From Pseudomonadota bacterium (GTDB taxonomy: Bacteria > Pseudomonadota > Alphaproteobacteria > Rhizobiales > Rhizobiaceae): a stretch of DNA of 60,464 nucleotides. The stretch lies in the NCBI GenBank assembly GCA_023399465.1, contig JAEWPB010000074.1, positions 1-60,464 on the forward strand, written 5' to 3'. The notes beneath the pieces were generated by a model, which saw only the letters and a program-made list of their open reading frames with translations, was not told where the DNA came from and did no database searches. Made by a program: the position numbers and the translations under genes. Positions 8,314 to 18,040 of this stretch are shown here, one piece after another (position 1 is the first letter of the stretch; the number at the start of each line of letters is the position of its first letter).

Positions 8314-10494
8314 ATGATTGTTTCCGATGGATCCCCGACACCGAACGACCCACCGCGGATTTTGAGGGTCATCAACGACCGCAAGGGCATCATTCTTGGC
8401 GTCGTCACCCTGTGCATGGCAGCGGCCGCCTACGGGTACACGCGCATGCCCAACGAATACATGGCCGAAGCGGTCCTGGTGCTCGACGTGCGCAAGCTTC
8501 AGGGCCTGCCGAGCGAATCCGTCGTGTCGGCGTTGCCGCAGGAAAGCCCGGTGCTGCGAACCGAGCTCGATATCATCAATTCGCGGATGATGGCCGAGCG
8601 GGTGCTGACCATCCTGGACCGGCAGGGTTATGGCCCGCCGACCATCGTCGCGGGCGCCGCCGACGCACAGGCATCAAACCCGATCGAACCGCGTCTCGGC
8701 GACCCGCTCGGCACCGAATTCACCCATAGCCGCGCCGACATCGACGCCCTGCTCGCTGATCTCTCGGTCGTCAATGACGGCCGGTCATTCACCATCTATA
8801 TCGCGTTTCACGGCGCCGACCCGGATTATGCCGCCGCAGTTGCCAACGCCTTTGGACAGGCCTACCGCGACTATCAGGTCGACCTGCAGAATGCCGCCAT
8901 CCGCCGCGTCAGCGAGTGGCTCGGCGAAAAGCTGATCAGCCTGCGGACGAAACTGGAACAATCGGAAGGCGTGGCCTCGGACTACCGGGAAAAGGCCGGT
9001 CTGGTACTGGCCGATGGCATGACCCTGCCCGCGCAGCAGATCTCCGCCCTCAATACCGAGGCGGCAGCCCTGCACGCCAGGCTCGCAGGCTCCAAGGCCC
9101 GTCTCACCACTGCGGTGGCCGTCTCTCAGGGCCATGAGCAAAGCACGCTTGCCGAGATGCTGGCATCCCCGACGATCCAGCAGTTGCGCACCGAAGAGAG
9201 CCGGGTCGAACGGTTGATTGCCGAGCTCAACGAAAACCGGGTGACGAAGAGCGCGCAGTTGCCGCAACTTCTGTCCCAGCGGGCCGCGCTTCGCAGCCAG
9301 GTCCAGGCGGCGATGCAACAGATCATCGACAGCATCCGCAACGAAATCGACGTGATGGAGCGGCAGCAGCGGGCCATCTTCGGGACGATCGATAAAATAC
9401 AGCAAGGCATGGGAAAGACGAACGATGCCATGCTCCATGCGGCCCAGCTCGAACGCGAGGCGAATGCCAACAGGGCCATCTACGAAAGCTATCTGACGCG
9501 CTACAAGCAGACGATCGAGCAAGACGGGATCGCTGCTGCCGAGGCCCATATCATCTCCCCCGCCGTCCCGCCCCGACGCAAGGCCAGCCCGCGGCTTCCG
9601 CTGTGGCTGGCCGGGGGCGGGGCGCTGGGGCTTGCGCTCGGTCTGGCCGCCGCGTTCCTGATTGATCTGCGGGACAAGACCATTCGTTCGCTCAAGGAAC
9701 TCGAGGCCGACACCGGCGAGCCGATCATCGCCTGCATTCCGAAACTATCGAACCGGGAGCGCAACGAAAGGCAGCATCTGGTCAGCGATGGCCGCTCGAA
9801 CTTCGGGCGGGCGCTTGCCGACCTGCAGGCCTATCTGCGGCTGTCGGCACCGCGCAAGAGCAGCCTGCTGGTGACGGTCACGTCGGCAACCGAACAGGAG
9901 GGCAAGACCCTGGTCGTCGCCGGCCTCGCCCGCTCGATCGCCGCCTCCGGGCTGCGCACCGTCGTCGTCGACGCTAATCTCCGCAATCCGATGGTCGCCC
10001 ACGAGTTCGGCGCCAATCCCGACAAGGACCTCGAGGACATCATCCGCGGCAACGAACCCTACCGTGCGGTGGTCCACCACGATGAGTTATCGCGCGTCGA
10101 TTTCATCGCCTCCCGGCCGTGCACCGTGCCGCCGGAGTTCCTTCTTGGAAACGAGCGCTTCTCGCGGTTGCTGGAAGAACTGAAGGGCGCCTACGATGTC
10201 ATCCTCATCGATACGCCTGCCTTGTCGGCGGGGGCCGATGCGGTCCGTGCCGCCTCGCTTGCAGACATGACCGTCTTCATCGTCCACCGGCAGAAGGCCC
10301 GCACCGAGGACGTCGTCGTTTCGATGCGCAAACTCAGCGCCGAAACGACGCGAATAGCAGGCATCGCCATCAATTGCGGCAGCAATGAAGATCGCCTGTT
10401 CGGCTATGCAAAGCCACAGCGGACGATCGCCACCGCCATCGAGAATCCGCCCGCCCGCCGTCAGCGGCGAGCCAGTACTGTGCGAGGTCTTTGA
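8314..10494 (+). CDS. ExoP/Wzc-like polysaccharide co-polymerase with BY-kinase domain
   Basis: This 726-residue inner-membrane protein controls chain length and export of Wzy-dependent polysaccharides. A Wzz-like periplasmic domain lies between two membrane segments: TM1 about residues 28-46 and TM2 about 430-452. A long coiled coil in this domain spans about 210-400. The cytoplasmic domain has Walker A (EQEGKT, K531), Walker A' (VVVDANLR, D553, with N555 where Asp is usual) and Walker B (ILIDTP, D633). The C-terminus is Arg-rich and lacks the tyrosine cluster of true BY-kinases, so autophosphorylation is doubtful. The start at 8314 is a choice: an in-frame ATG at 8260 also exists and neither has a strong ribosome site. 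It ends two bases before the ExoF-like gene. Confidence 0.85.
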   Translation: MIVSDGSPTPNDPPRILRVINDRKGIILGVVTLCMAAAAYGYTRMPNEYMAEAVLVLDVRKLQGLPSESVVSALPQESPVLRTELDIINSRMMAERVLTILDRQGYGPPTIVAGAADAQASNPIEPRLGDPLGTEFTHSRADIDALLADLSVVNDGRSFTIYIAFHGADPDYAAAVANAFGQAYRDYQVDLQNAAIRRVSEWLGEKLISLRTKLEQSEGVASDYREKAGLVLADGMTLPAQQISALNTEAAALHARLAGSKARLTTAVAVSQGHEQSTLAEMLASPTIQQLRTEESRVERLIAELNENRVTKSAQLPQLLSQRAALRSQVQAAMQQIIDSIRNEIDVMERQQRAIFGTIDKIQQGMGKTNDAMLHAAQLEREANANRAIYESYLTRYKQTIEQDGIAAAEAHIISPAVPPRRKASPRLPLWLAGGGALGLALGLAAAFLIDLRDKTIRSLKELEADTGEPIIACIPKLSNRERNERQHLVSDGRSNFGRALADLQAYLRLSAPRKSSLLVTVTSATEQEGKTLVVAGLARSIAASGLRTVVVDANLRNPMVAHEFGANPDKDLEDIIRGNEPYRAVVHHDELSRVDFIASRPCTVPPEFLLGNERFSRLLEELKGAYDVILIDTPALSAGADAVRAASLADMTVFIVHRQKARTEDVVVSMRKLSAETTRIAGIAINCGSNEDRLFGYAKPQRTIATAIENPPARRQRRASTVRGL

Positions 10495-10495
10495 C

Positions 10496-11749
10496 ATGGA
10501 CGCGAACAAGCACGGACATCGTTTTCAGGCAGCCACGCTACGGCGCGGCTTACTCGGTGCGGCCTTCGCCACCGTGTTGCTGCCCTTATGCGCCACAGCG
10601 CAGGATCAGGGCTACCGCATCTCCGCCGGTGACGTTCTCCAGATCACCGTCTATGGCGACGCCAACCTTTCAGGCGACTATGCGGTCGGCACGGATGGCA
10701 CCATCGCCTATCCGCTGCTGGGCAGCGTATCGATCGCCGGCCAGAGTCCTGCGGAGATCGCCAGGACGCTGGACACCGCGCTGCTCGAGCATGTCCAGGG
10801 AATCTCGGTGGCCGTTTCCGTCAAGCAATACGCTCCCGTCTTCATTATCGGCGACGTCAAGACGTCAGGGCGGTTCGACTACCGCCCCGGCATGATCGCG
10901 CTCGAGCTTTTCGCCCTCGGTGGCGGCCTGCGCGAGCCGAACGACCCGGTCGATACCGCCGGCACCCAGCTCGTCGCCGCGCGCGCCGAATATGCCGATA
11001 CCATGCTCGAACTTTTCGCAGCCGAGGTCAGAAAGGCGCGGCTGGAGGCCGAACTGAACGACAAGATGTTCGAATACGCCGTACCGGCAACGACGCCCCC
11101 GGAAGAGGTGGCCGAGCGGCAGAAGGTCATCGACACGGAAAAACAGGTGTTCGAGCTTCGCCTCCAGGCGTTGCTACGGGAGGAAGCGTCTCTGCAGACC
11201 CAGCGCCAGAACTATAACGAAGAGGTGAAAACACTGGAGGAGAGCGCCAAGCTTCGCGACGGCGAACTCGACCTGCTGCAGGAATCGCTCGCCGCAACGA
11301 TGAAGCTGGTCGAACGCGGACTGACGTCGCAGGCGACCCTGCGCGAGGCGCAACGGCAAATGTCGTCCATGCGGCGCGACGTGCTCGAATTCGGATCCTA
11401 TCTCGCAAGGGCGAAGCAGAACGAGAATGCCATCCTGCAGAAACTGGAGACGCTGCGCGACCAGCGCCGGAACGATGCCGCGCAGGAGCTTCGCGACCTC
11501 GCGATCCGCGTTCCCAAGCTGCAGAAGCAGCAGGCCTATATTCTCCAGCGGATGGCGGAAATCAGCGCTGCGGCACAACGCGTGGAAACTCGCGAGCAGG
11601 CCCTCAAGATTACGTTTACGGTCGTGCGCATCCGGAACGGCCAATATAGCGAGACCGCGATTTCCGAGCACGATCCGATCATGACCGGCGACATCCTGAA
11701 GGTGGGCCTCGTCTCCGTCGATCAAAGGACGGCGACCAACCTCAACTGA
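10496..11749 (+). CDS. ExoF-like polysaccharide export protein
   Basis: This 417-residue protein has a basic N-terminus and signal peptide ending near ATAQD (about residue 36). A Poly_export domain follows (YRISAGDVLQITVYGD, about 39-115), then an SLBB-like segment (VFIIGDVKTSGRFDYRPGM). The rest is long charged helices, probably coiled coil (about 165-385). This layout matches rhizobial ExoF rather than the compact Wza. It should act in the periplasm or outer membrane with the co-polymerase encoded just upstream. The ATG at 10496 follows the previous stop by one base, with AGGTC as a modest ribosome site inside the upstream gene. Confidence 0.87.
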   Translation: MDANKHGHRFQAATLRRGLLGAAFATVLLPLCATAQDQGYRISAGDVLQITVYGDANLSGDYAVGTDGTIAYPLLGSVSIAGQSPAEIARTLDTALLEHVQGISVAVSVKQYAPVFIIGDVKTSGRFDYRPGMIALELFALGGGLREPNDPVDTAGTQLVAARAEYADTMLELFAAEVRKARLEAELNDKMFEYAVPATTPPEEVAERQKVIDTEKQVFELRLQALLREEASLQTQRQNYNEEVKTLEESAKLRDGELDLLQESLAATMKLVERGLTSQATLREAQRQMSSMRRDVLEFGSYLARAKQNENAILQKLETLRDQRRNDAAQELRDLAIRVPKLQKQQAYILQRMAEISAAAQRVETREQALKITFTVVRIRNGQYSETAISEHDPIMTGDILKVGLVSVDQRTATNLN

Positions 11750-11843
11750 AGGCGGCAGCGCCGCCCCCGGATCGACCGCCCCTGTCATTCGCGAAATCAG
11801 AAGATTCAGATAGACCCGGTGCGGAAACCGGGCGGCGAGATGG

Positions 11844-12842
11844 TCACCGGCGCGCGACCATCTCACGGCGCGGTACATCCGGCGCGGTTGCGACCCAGCC
11901 GGCATAGACCCCCGCAATCCCTTCCTCCAGCGCGATCCGTGGCGCCCAGCCCATCAGCCGCAGCTTGCCCCAGTCGAGGAGCTTGCGCGGCGTCCCGTCC
12001 GGCCGCCTCGGGTCGAAGAGGACACGACCGCGATAGCCGGAAATCCTGGCGACCATCTGCGCAAGTTCGGCGATGGTGATTTCCTGGCCGGAACCGATGT
12101 TGACGATGTCGCTCCCCTGGTAGTGATCGAGAAGGAAGACGCAGGCATCGGCGAGATCATCGGCATGCAGGAATTCCCGCCGCGGCGAGCCGCTGCCCCA
12201 CACGGTCACGCTTTCCGCGCGCGTCATTCCGGCTTCGTGGAACCGCCGGATCATCGCCGGAAGGACATGCGAGGTCTCGGGATCGAAATTGTCGTTCGGT
12301 CCGTAGAGGTTGGTCGGCATCGCACAGATATATTTCCGCTTGTACTGGCGGTTATAGGCCGCGGCCAGCTTCAGCCCGGCGATCTTGGCGAGCGCGTAGG
12401 CTTCGTTCGTCGGTTCCAGAGCACCGGTCAGCAGGGCGGCCTCACGGATCGGCTGCTCGCTGAATTTCGGATAGATGCAACTGGAGCCGAGCACGAGAAC
12501 GCGGTTCACGTCGAGTGCATGCGCGGCGTGGAGGACATTCATCGCGATCATGCTGTTGTCGTAGAGGAACTCCACCGGATAGCGGGAATTGGCGGCGATC
12601 CCGCCGACCCTGGCGGCCGCAAGGATGATCACATCGGGCCGCATCCGCTTCATCCAGTTTTCGGTGTCCTGCTGCCGGGTAAGATCGAGTTCGGCATGGC
12701 TGGCGAGCAGAAGTTCGCAGCCTTCCCGCTGCAGTCGCCGGACCAGCGCCGAGCCAACCAGTCCGGTATGGCCGGCAACCCACACCCGCTGACCATGGAG
12801 GCTGGGGCGACCGTTGGTAACGTTTCTAGCCATAGAAGTCAT
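11844..12842 (-). CDS. fcl: GDP-L-fucose synthase
   Basis: This 332-residue extended SDR converts GDP-4-keto-6-deoxymannose to GDP-L-fucose (3,5-epimerisation plus reduction). It shows the nucleotide motif AGHTGLVGSA (residues 23-32), the LGSSCIYPKF block with the catalytic Ser and Cys, and EAYALAKIAG with the Tyr/Lys pair. The NLYGPNDNFD segment is diagnostic of Fcl. The ATG at 12842 has AAGGGACGG directly upstream and overlaps the end of gmd by 17 bases; the ATG at 12833 is an alternative. With gmd it gives the complete two-step route from GDP-mannose to GDP-fucose. Confidence 0.93.
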   Translation of the reverse strand: MTSMARNVTNGRPSLHGQRVWVAGHTGLVGSALVRRLQREGCELLLASHAELDLTRQQDTENWMKRMRPDVIILAAARVGGIAANSRYPVEFLYDNSMIAMNVLHAAHALDVNRVLVLGSSCIYPKFSEQPIREAALLTGALEPTNEAYALAKIAGLKLAAAYNRQYKRKYICAMPTNLYGPNDNFDPETSHVLPAMIRRFHEAGMTRAESVTVWGSGSPRREFLHADDLADACVFLLDHYQGSDIVNIGSGQEITIAELAQMVARISGYRGRVLFDPRRPDGTPRKLLDWGKLRLMGWAPRIALEEGIAGVYAGWVATAPDVPRREMVARR

Positions 12843-13896
12843 TCCGTCCCTTGTCGCGCATGATGATCCGCAGATCGGTTTCCACCATCTCGGCCACGAG
12901 CTGCTCGAACGAGGTGGTGTGCTCCCAGCCCAGGCGCTGGCGCGCCTTTTCGGGATTTCCGAGGAGGTAGTCGACCTCCGTTGGACGGAAGTAGCGCGGG
13001 TCGATCTCGATCAAGCGATCGCCGGTGCGTTTGTCGTAGCCGATTTCGTCGACGCCCTTGCCGGCCCAGTCGATCTCCCTGCCGACGACGCTGAAGGCGC
13101 GCTCGACGAATTCCCTGACCGTGTGGGTCTCGCCGGTGGCGAGCACGTAATCGTCTGGTGCATCCTGCTGCATGATCCGCCACATGCCCTCGACATAATC
13201 GCGGGCGTGGCCCCAGTCCCGCCGGGCATCGAGATTGCCGAGCCTGAGCTTGCTCTGCAGCCCGCGTTCGATCGCAGCCACCGCGCGGGTGATCTTGCGG
13301 GTCACGAAAGTCTCGCCGCGGATCGGGCTTTCATGATTGAAGAGGATGCCGTTCGAGGCATGCATGCCGTAGGCTTCGCGGTAATTGATGGTGATCCAGT
13401 AGGCGTAGAGCTTGGCGGCGGCATAGGGACTGCGCGGATAGAAGGCGGTCGCTTCGTCCTGCGCCCGATTGCCGGTCTTGCCAAACAGCTCGGAAGTCGA
13501 CGCCTGATAGAAGCGACACGTGTCCCCGATCTTCATGATCCGCATCGCTTCGAGAATGCGCAAGGTGCCGAGCGCATCGGAATTCGCGGTGTATTCCGGC
13601 GTTTCGAAGCTGACCTGGACATGGCTTTGCGCCCCGAGATTGTAGATCTCGTCAGGCTGGACCTCCTGCACCAGACGGCAGAGATTGGTCGCATCCGTGA
13701 GGTCGCCATAGTGCAGGCGGAACCGGATGTTCTCCTCGCCGGGGTCCTGGTAGAGGTGATCGATGCGCGCGGTATTGAAGGATGACGATCGGCGCTTCAC
13801 GCCGTGGACGATATAGCCCTTCGAAAGCAGCAACTCGCTGAGATAGGCGCCATCCTGTCCGGTCACGCCGGTAATCAGTGCGGTCTTGTCTGCCAT
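12826..13896 (-). CDS. gmd: GDP-mannose 4,6-dehydratase
   Basis: This 356-residue SDR converts GDP-mannose to GDP-4-keto-6-deoxymannose. The sequence has GVTGQDGAYL (residues 10-19), VHGVKRRSSSFNT, YNLGAQSHVQVSF and the ASTSELFG ... YPRSPYAAAKLYAYW block with the Tyr/Lys dyad, all characteristic of Gmd. The ATG at 13896 gives the usual length; the frame extends upstream without family similarity. Its 3' end overlaps fcl by 17 bases, so both are made from one minus-strand transcript opposite to the export genes. Together they supply GDP-fucose for the polysaccharide. Confidence 0.95.
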   Translation of the reverse strand: MADKTALITGVTGQDGAYLSELLLSKGYIVHGVKRRSSSFNTARIDHLYQDPGEENIRFRLHYGDLTDATNLCRLVQEVQPDEIYNLGAQSHVQVSFETPEYTANSDALGTLRILEAMRIMKIGDTCRFYQASTSELFGKTGNRAQDEATAFYPRSPYAAAKLYAYWITINYREAYGMHASNGILFNHESPIRGETFVTRKITRAVAAIERGLQSKLRLGNLDARRDWGHARDYVEGMWRIMQQDAPDDYVLATGETHTVREFVERAFSVVGREIDWAGKGVDEIGYDKRTGDRLIEIDPRYFRPTEVDYLLGNPEKARQRLGWEHTTSFEQLVAEMVETDLRIIMRDKGRNDFYG

Positions 13897-14291
13897 TGGA
13901 TCCGATCCTTTCGCCGAAAACGCCGGCGCTACGAGACACAATTACAGTTCGGCACGCGACAAACTTCGACCGCTGCTGTCAGGCTGTTTTCCCGTTCGAC
14001 TTTCGTCGCGGAGGGGGGCGAATGAATTCAAGATGTTGATTTCACGTTATTTTTTTATTGGCGGTCGATTGGAATTGTATTGCTGGGCAAGGGCTGCGCA
14101 AGACCGATCAATAGAGCACTAGCACCTACCCAAAAGGGCAATTGCCACCAACGACAACAGCCAATGGTAGTAACCGACGTCCGTTCGCCCAGTCGAAGTT
14201 AGTGAGATTGGTCAGCTTGCTGGAGCGGCGACCTCATGGCGAAAATCCAAGGGTCCCATAACGTCAGTCAGCAGTGAACCCGACAGGTAGC
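13897..14291. other. Divergent intergenic region between gmd and the first glycosyltransferase gene
   Basis: This 395-base region has no supported gene. It becomes AT-rich near 14030-14070, including a run of seven T, and must hold promoters for both the gmd-fcl operon and the glycosyltransferase operon. I recognised no operator. Confidence 0.4.
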
Positions 14292-15536
14292 ATGAGAATT
14301 ATCTTCGCCAACCGCTATTTCTTTCCCGACCAGTCCGCAACCAGCCGCATGGTCTCCAGCCTTGCCTTCGCGCTTGCGCGCGCCGGCTTCGAGGTCGGGG
14401 TAGTCACCAGCCGCGCCTTGCACGATGACCGGGAGGCACGGCTTCCCGCGCAGGAAACGATCAATGGCGTCAAGGTCTGGCGGATCGGTGGCAGCAACTT
14501 CGGCCGCTATCGGACGATCGGACGGGCGATGGACTATCTGACCTTCCATACGGCCGCGCTCTTCTGGTGGTTGCGGCATCTCCGGCAGGGCGACGTCTGC
14601 GTCATCTGCACCGATCCCCCGTTGCTGTCGGTCAGCAGCGCGCTGCCCATCCGCCTCAAGGGCGCACGCATGGTCAACTGGATCCTCGACCTTTTTCCGG
14701 AAGCCGCGGTGGAGCTGGAGATGATTTCGGCCCGTGGCGTTCCCGCCCGCCTGAGCATGGCGATGCGCGACAAGTCGATACGCCGTTCGGCCCTCATCGC
14801 CTGTCCCTCCGACAGCATGGCCGGCTACCTGCGCAAGCGCGCGCTTCCCGCAAATGCAATCGCGACGGTCCACCTCTGGTCCGATTGCAACGAGATCCAT
14901 CCGGTCGCCCCTCAGGAAAACCACCTGCGACAGCAATGGGGCCTCGATGGCGTCTTTGTCGTCGGCTACTCCGGCAATTTCGGCCGGGCGCATGAATTCT
15001 CGACGATGCTCGAGGCCGCGGCACGGCTACGCCATCGCGACGATATCCGCTTTCTGCTGATCGGCGGTGGACAGCAACGTCCTGCCGTCGAAGAGGCTGT
15101 GCGTAGCCGCGGTCTTGCCAATGTCATCCTCAAGCCGCTGCAGCCGGCCGATCAGGTTGCCGAGAGCCTCAGCGTCGCCGACGCCCACATCGTCTCGCTG
15201 CTGCCCAACCTCGAGCACTGCGTCATGCCGAGCAAGTTCTACGGCGTGATGGCGGCCGGCCGGCCGACGCTGTTCGTCGGCGACAAGGATGGAGAGGTCG
15301 CGCAGGTCATCAATCGCAGCAACTGCGGCGCGACGATTGCGATCGGCGACGGCCGGACCCTCGCCGAAACGATCCTCGAATGGCGCACCTCTCCGGAGCG
15401 CTGCAGCGACATGGGGCGAAGCGCCCGTCGTTTCGCCGAGAAAGAGTTTTCGCGCGACCGGGCGGTCGAGCGCTGGTGCGAGATCTTCGGCAGCAGCGGC
15501 CTTGGCGGTCGTCCGATCCTCAAGTCCTTTTCCTGA
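14292..15536 (+). CDS. GT4-fold glycosyltransferase (WbuB-like)
   Basis: This 414-residue glycosyltransferase has the GT-B fold. The N-terminal half carries YFFPDQSATSRM, typical of WbuB-like family 4 enzymes that extend lipid-linked oligosaccharides. The C-terminal half carries GYSGNFGRAHEF, a phosphate-binding region, and EHCVMPSKFYGVMAAGRP, where the E-x7-E-type motif usually lies. It probably adds a sugar to the undecaprenyl-linked repeat unit on the cytoplasmic face. I chose the ATG at 14292 with AGGTAG upstream; a GTG at 14274 in frame is possible. It opens a set of three glycosyltransferase genes in tandem. Confidence 0.85.
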   Translation: MRIIFANRYFFPDQSATSRMVSSLAFALARAGFEVGVVTSRALHDDREARLPAQETINGVKVWRIGGSNFGRYRTIGRAMDYLTFHTAALFWWLRHLRQGDVCVICTDPPLLSVSSALPIRLKGARMVNWILDLFPEAAVELEMISARGVPARLSMAMRDKSIRRSALIACPSDSMAGYLRKRALPANAIATVHLWSDCNEIHPVAPQENHLRQQWGLDGVFVVGYSGNFGRAHEFSTMLEAAARLRHRDDIRFLLIGGGQQRPAVEEAVRSRGLANVILKPLQPADQVAESLSVADAHIVSLLPNLEHCVMPSKFYGVMAAGRPTLFVGDKDGEVAQVINRSNCGATIAIGDGRTLAETILEWRTSPERCSDMGRSARRFAEKEFSRDRAVERWCEIFGSSGLGGRPILKSFS

Positions 15537-15547
15537 GGGGAAACCCC

Positions 15548-16795
15548 ATGACCGGAACCGTCATCGTCAGTCAACTCGGTGCGCGGATGCATTATGCCGT
15601 GCCGCGCATTCTCGCCGAGCACGGGCTGCTCGCCCGTTTCTACACCGATATCTGTGCGACGGACGGCTGGCCGCGTCTCGTCAATCTCGCACCAACGCGG
15701 CTTCTTCCTGCAGCGGTAAGACGACTCGTCGGTCGGGTGCCGCGCGGCGTGCCACAGGAACTGACCACGACCTTCCCGGCATTCGGCGCACGATCGGCGG
15801 CGTGGCGGATGACGATCCGCGACGTGCGACAGGAAACGGCGCACGCCATATGGGCCGGATCGCGGTTTTCCCGCATCGTCGCGCGCCAGGAGTTTCGCGA
15901 TGCCGCCGGCGTCTACGGCTTCAGCGGCGATGCGCTCGAGCTGATGCAGGTCGCGCGCGTCGCCGGCCTGTGGGCTGCGGTCGAGCAGATGATCGCCCCG
16001 CGTGACGTCGTCGAGGACCTGGTGGCGCGCGAGATCGCGGATTTTCCAGAGTGGGAGACCGGGACGGAAAATCCCTATGCGCGCACCTTCGCAAGGCGGG
16101 AACGTACCGAATGGGCACTGGCGAACATCATCATCTGTCCTTCCGAATTCGTGCGCAAGCAGGTGATTGCCTCAGGCGGTCCGGGGGAGCGCTGCGTGGT
16201 AATCCCCTATGGTGTCGACAGCCCTCGCCGGTATGAACCGCGGCCTGCACATGGCGGCCCGCTTCGCGTGCTGACCGTCGGCGAAGTGGGGCTGCGCAAG
16301 GGATCGCCCTATGTCGTCGAGGCGGCACGGCGCCTCGGCAAGACCGCGACCTTCCGCATGGTCGGCGGAACCAGGATCAGCGACCGGCTGAGATCCGAGA
16401 TCGGCACGGCCGTCGAGCTTCTCGGCATCGTGCCGAGGGCAGAAATCGCCACGCACTATCAATGGGCTGACGTGTTCCTGCTGCCATCGATCTGCGAGGG
16501 CTCGGCGACCGTCGTCTACGAGGCGCTCGCCGCCGGGCTACCGGTGATTTGCACCGAGAACACCGGTAGCGTCGTCCGCGATGGCCTCGACGGCTTCATC
16601 GTGCCTTGCCGGGACAGCCAGGCGATCGTCGAGGCCATCGGGACGTTGGCCAGGGCCCCGGAACTCAGGGCCGCCATGTCCGCCAGCGCGCTGACCCGCG
16701 CTGCGGATTTCACCGTCGAGCGCTACGGTGCCCGGCTGGTTGCAGCACTGTCGGGCCTGTCCGTCGACCACGAGGGGAACAAGGCATGTGCGTGA
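15548..16795 (+). CDS. GT4 family glycosyltransferase
   Basis: This 415-residue GT-B glycosyltransferase has a C-terminal domain with VLTVGEVGLRKGSPYVVEA and the ESExxE-like block CEGSATVVYEALAAGLPVI (E-x7-E). These bind the nucleotide-sugar donor. The N-terminal acceptor domain is less conserved and does not reveal the substrate. The ATG at 15548 lies 11 bases after the previous stop, with GAGGGG at 15535-15540 as ribosome site; a longer frame from 15380 lies within the upstream gene. It overlaps or nearly overlaps the third glycosyltransferase gene, so all three are likely one transcript. Confidence 0.85.
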   Translation: MTGTVIVSQLGARMHYAVPRILAEHGLLARFYTDICATDGWPRLVNLAPTRLLPAAVRRLVGRVPRGVPQELTTTFPAFGARSAAWRMTIRDVRQETAHAIWAGSRFSRIVARQEFRDAAGVYGFSGDALELMQVARVAGLWAAVEQMIAPRDVVEDLVAREIADFPEWETGTENPYARTFARRERTEWALANIIICPSEFVRKQVIASGGPGERCVVIPYGVDSPRRYEPRPAHGGPLRVLTVGEVGLRKGSPYVVEAARRLGKTATFRMVGGTRISDRLRSEIGTAVELLGIVPRAEIATHYQWADVFLLPSICEGSATVVYEALAAGLPVICTENTGSVVRDGLDGFIVPCRDSQAIVEAIGTLARAPELRAAMSASALTRAADFTVERYGARLVAALSGLSVDHEGNKACA

Positions 16796-16814
16796 CAGCG
16801 GACTGGTCCGCAAC

Positions 16815-18026
16815 ATGAATATCCTCCATGTGATCTCGACGATCGACCCGGCAATGGGCGGGCCGCAGGCAGTGATCATGCGGCTTGCGGCTGCGCAACG
16901 TGCTCTCGGCCATTCCGTTCACGTCCTCAGCTATGGCGGCGCCGAGGTTGAGGGCCGCGCCTTTCGCGCCGCGGCAAGCATACCACACGTCGACAACATC
17001 CGGTGGCACCTGCTGCCCTCACCTACCCGCATGGAGCGACTGCTGGGCCTGGAGGCTTCGAGGCGGCTGAACGGGCTGCTGCCGGCGATGGACGTCCTCC
17101 ACCTGCACGGCGTGTGGGAGCCGATCCTGCTGAAAGCTGCCGGCATGGCGCGGACGATCCGGCTTCCCTATTGCATCACCCCGCATGGCATGCTCGATCG
17201 CTGGAGCATGCAGCAGAAAGCCCTGAAGAAGCGGCTGGCCCTGCGGCTCGGCTACCGCGCCATGCTCGATCGCGCAAAATTCATCCAGGCGCTCAATGCC
17301 GATGAAGCCTCGCTGATGCAGCCGCTCGCCCTCAGGTGCGAGACAGCGATCATCCCGAACGGCATATTCCTCGAGGAACTCGATCGGCTGCCCGCGCCAG
17401 GAGAATTCCGCCGCATCCGGCAAATGCGTGCTGACAGGCGCTATATCCTCTTCCTCTCGCGCCTGCACAGAAAGAAGGGGCTGGATTTCCTTGCACAGGC
17501 CTTCCGCGAGGTCGCCGCAGCCATTCCCGACGTCGACCTCGTCGTCGCAGGCCCCGACGACGGAGCCGGAGAGGATTTCCTCGCGCAGGTGCGAAGCCTC
17601 GGCATCGCCGACCGCGTTTTCACCCCCGGTCCGCTCTACGGCATGGACAAGTTGCGCGCACTTGCGGACGCATCCTGCTTCTGCTTGCCGAGCCGGCAGG
17701 AGGGTTTCAGCATCGCCATCACCGAGGCGCTCGGCTGCAGCCTGCCGGTGGTCATATCCGATGCCTGCCACTTTCCCGAGGTTGGCAGCGCCGGGGCCGG
17801 TTTCGTCGTGCCTCTCGACCCGACGGCGATCGCAGCAGCACTCGGCAAGGTCCTGTCGAACCCGGCGGCAGCAAAGGTGATGGGGGAAAATGGCCGCAAG
17901 CTCGTTCGCGACAACTACACCTGGCCCCGCATCGCGCAGATGACCGTCGAGCACTATGCCGGGGGCAGCACCTCATCAGCCGCGCGGCCGGGTGGCATCA
18001 GCGAGGGCGCGCGGGCCACACACTGA
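16815..18026 (+). CDS. GT4 family glycosyltransferase
   Basis: This 403-residue GT-B glycosyltransferase starts MNILHVISTIDPAMGGP, where the GG loop binds the donor phosphate. The C-terminal half has LFLSRLHRKKGLDFL and the E-x7-E motif in PSRQEGFSIAITEALGC. It probably adds another residue to the repeat unit. The start is uncertain. The ATG at 16815 gives the canonical family N-terminus but has a weak ribosome site. A GTG at 16788, overlapping the upstream stop, has GAGGGG nearby and would add nine residues. It is convergent with the acetyltransferase gene, with 14 bases between them. Confidence 0.86.
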   Translation: MNILHVISTIDPAMGGPQAVIMRLAAAQRALGHSVHVLSYGGAEVEGRAFRAAASIPHVDNIRWHLLPSPTRMERLLGLEASRRLNGLLPAMDVLHLHGVWEPILLKAAGMARTIRLPYCITPHGMLDRWSMQQKALKKRLALRLGYRAMLDRAKFIQALNADEASLMQPLALRCETAIIPNGIFLEELDRLPAPGEFRRIRQMRADRRYILFLSRLHRKKGLDFLAQAFREVAAAIPDVDLVVAGPDDGAGEDFLAQVRSLGIADRVFTPGPLYGMDKLRALADASCFCLPSRQEGFSIAITEALGCSLPVVISDACHFPEVGSAGAGFVVPLDPTAIAAALGKVLSNPAAAKVMGENGRKLVRDNYTWPRIAQMTVEHYAGGSTSSAARPGGISEGARATH

Positions 18027-18040
18027 TCCAACTGGAGACG

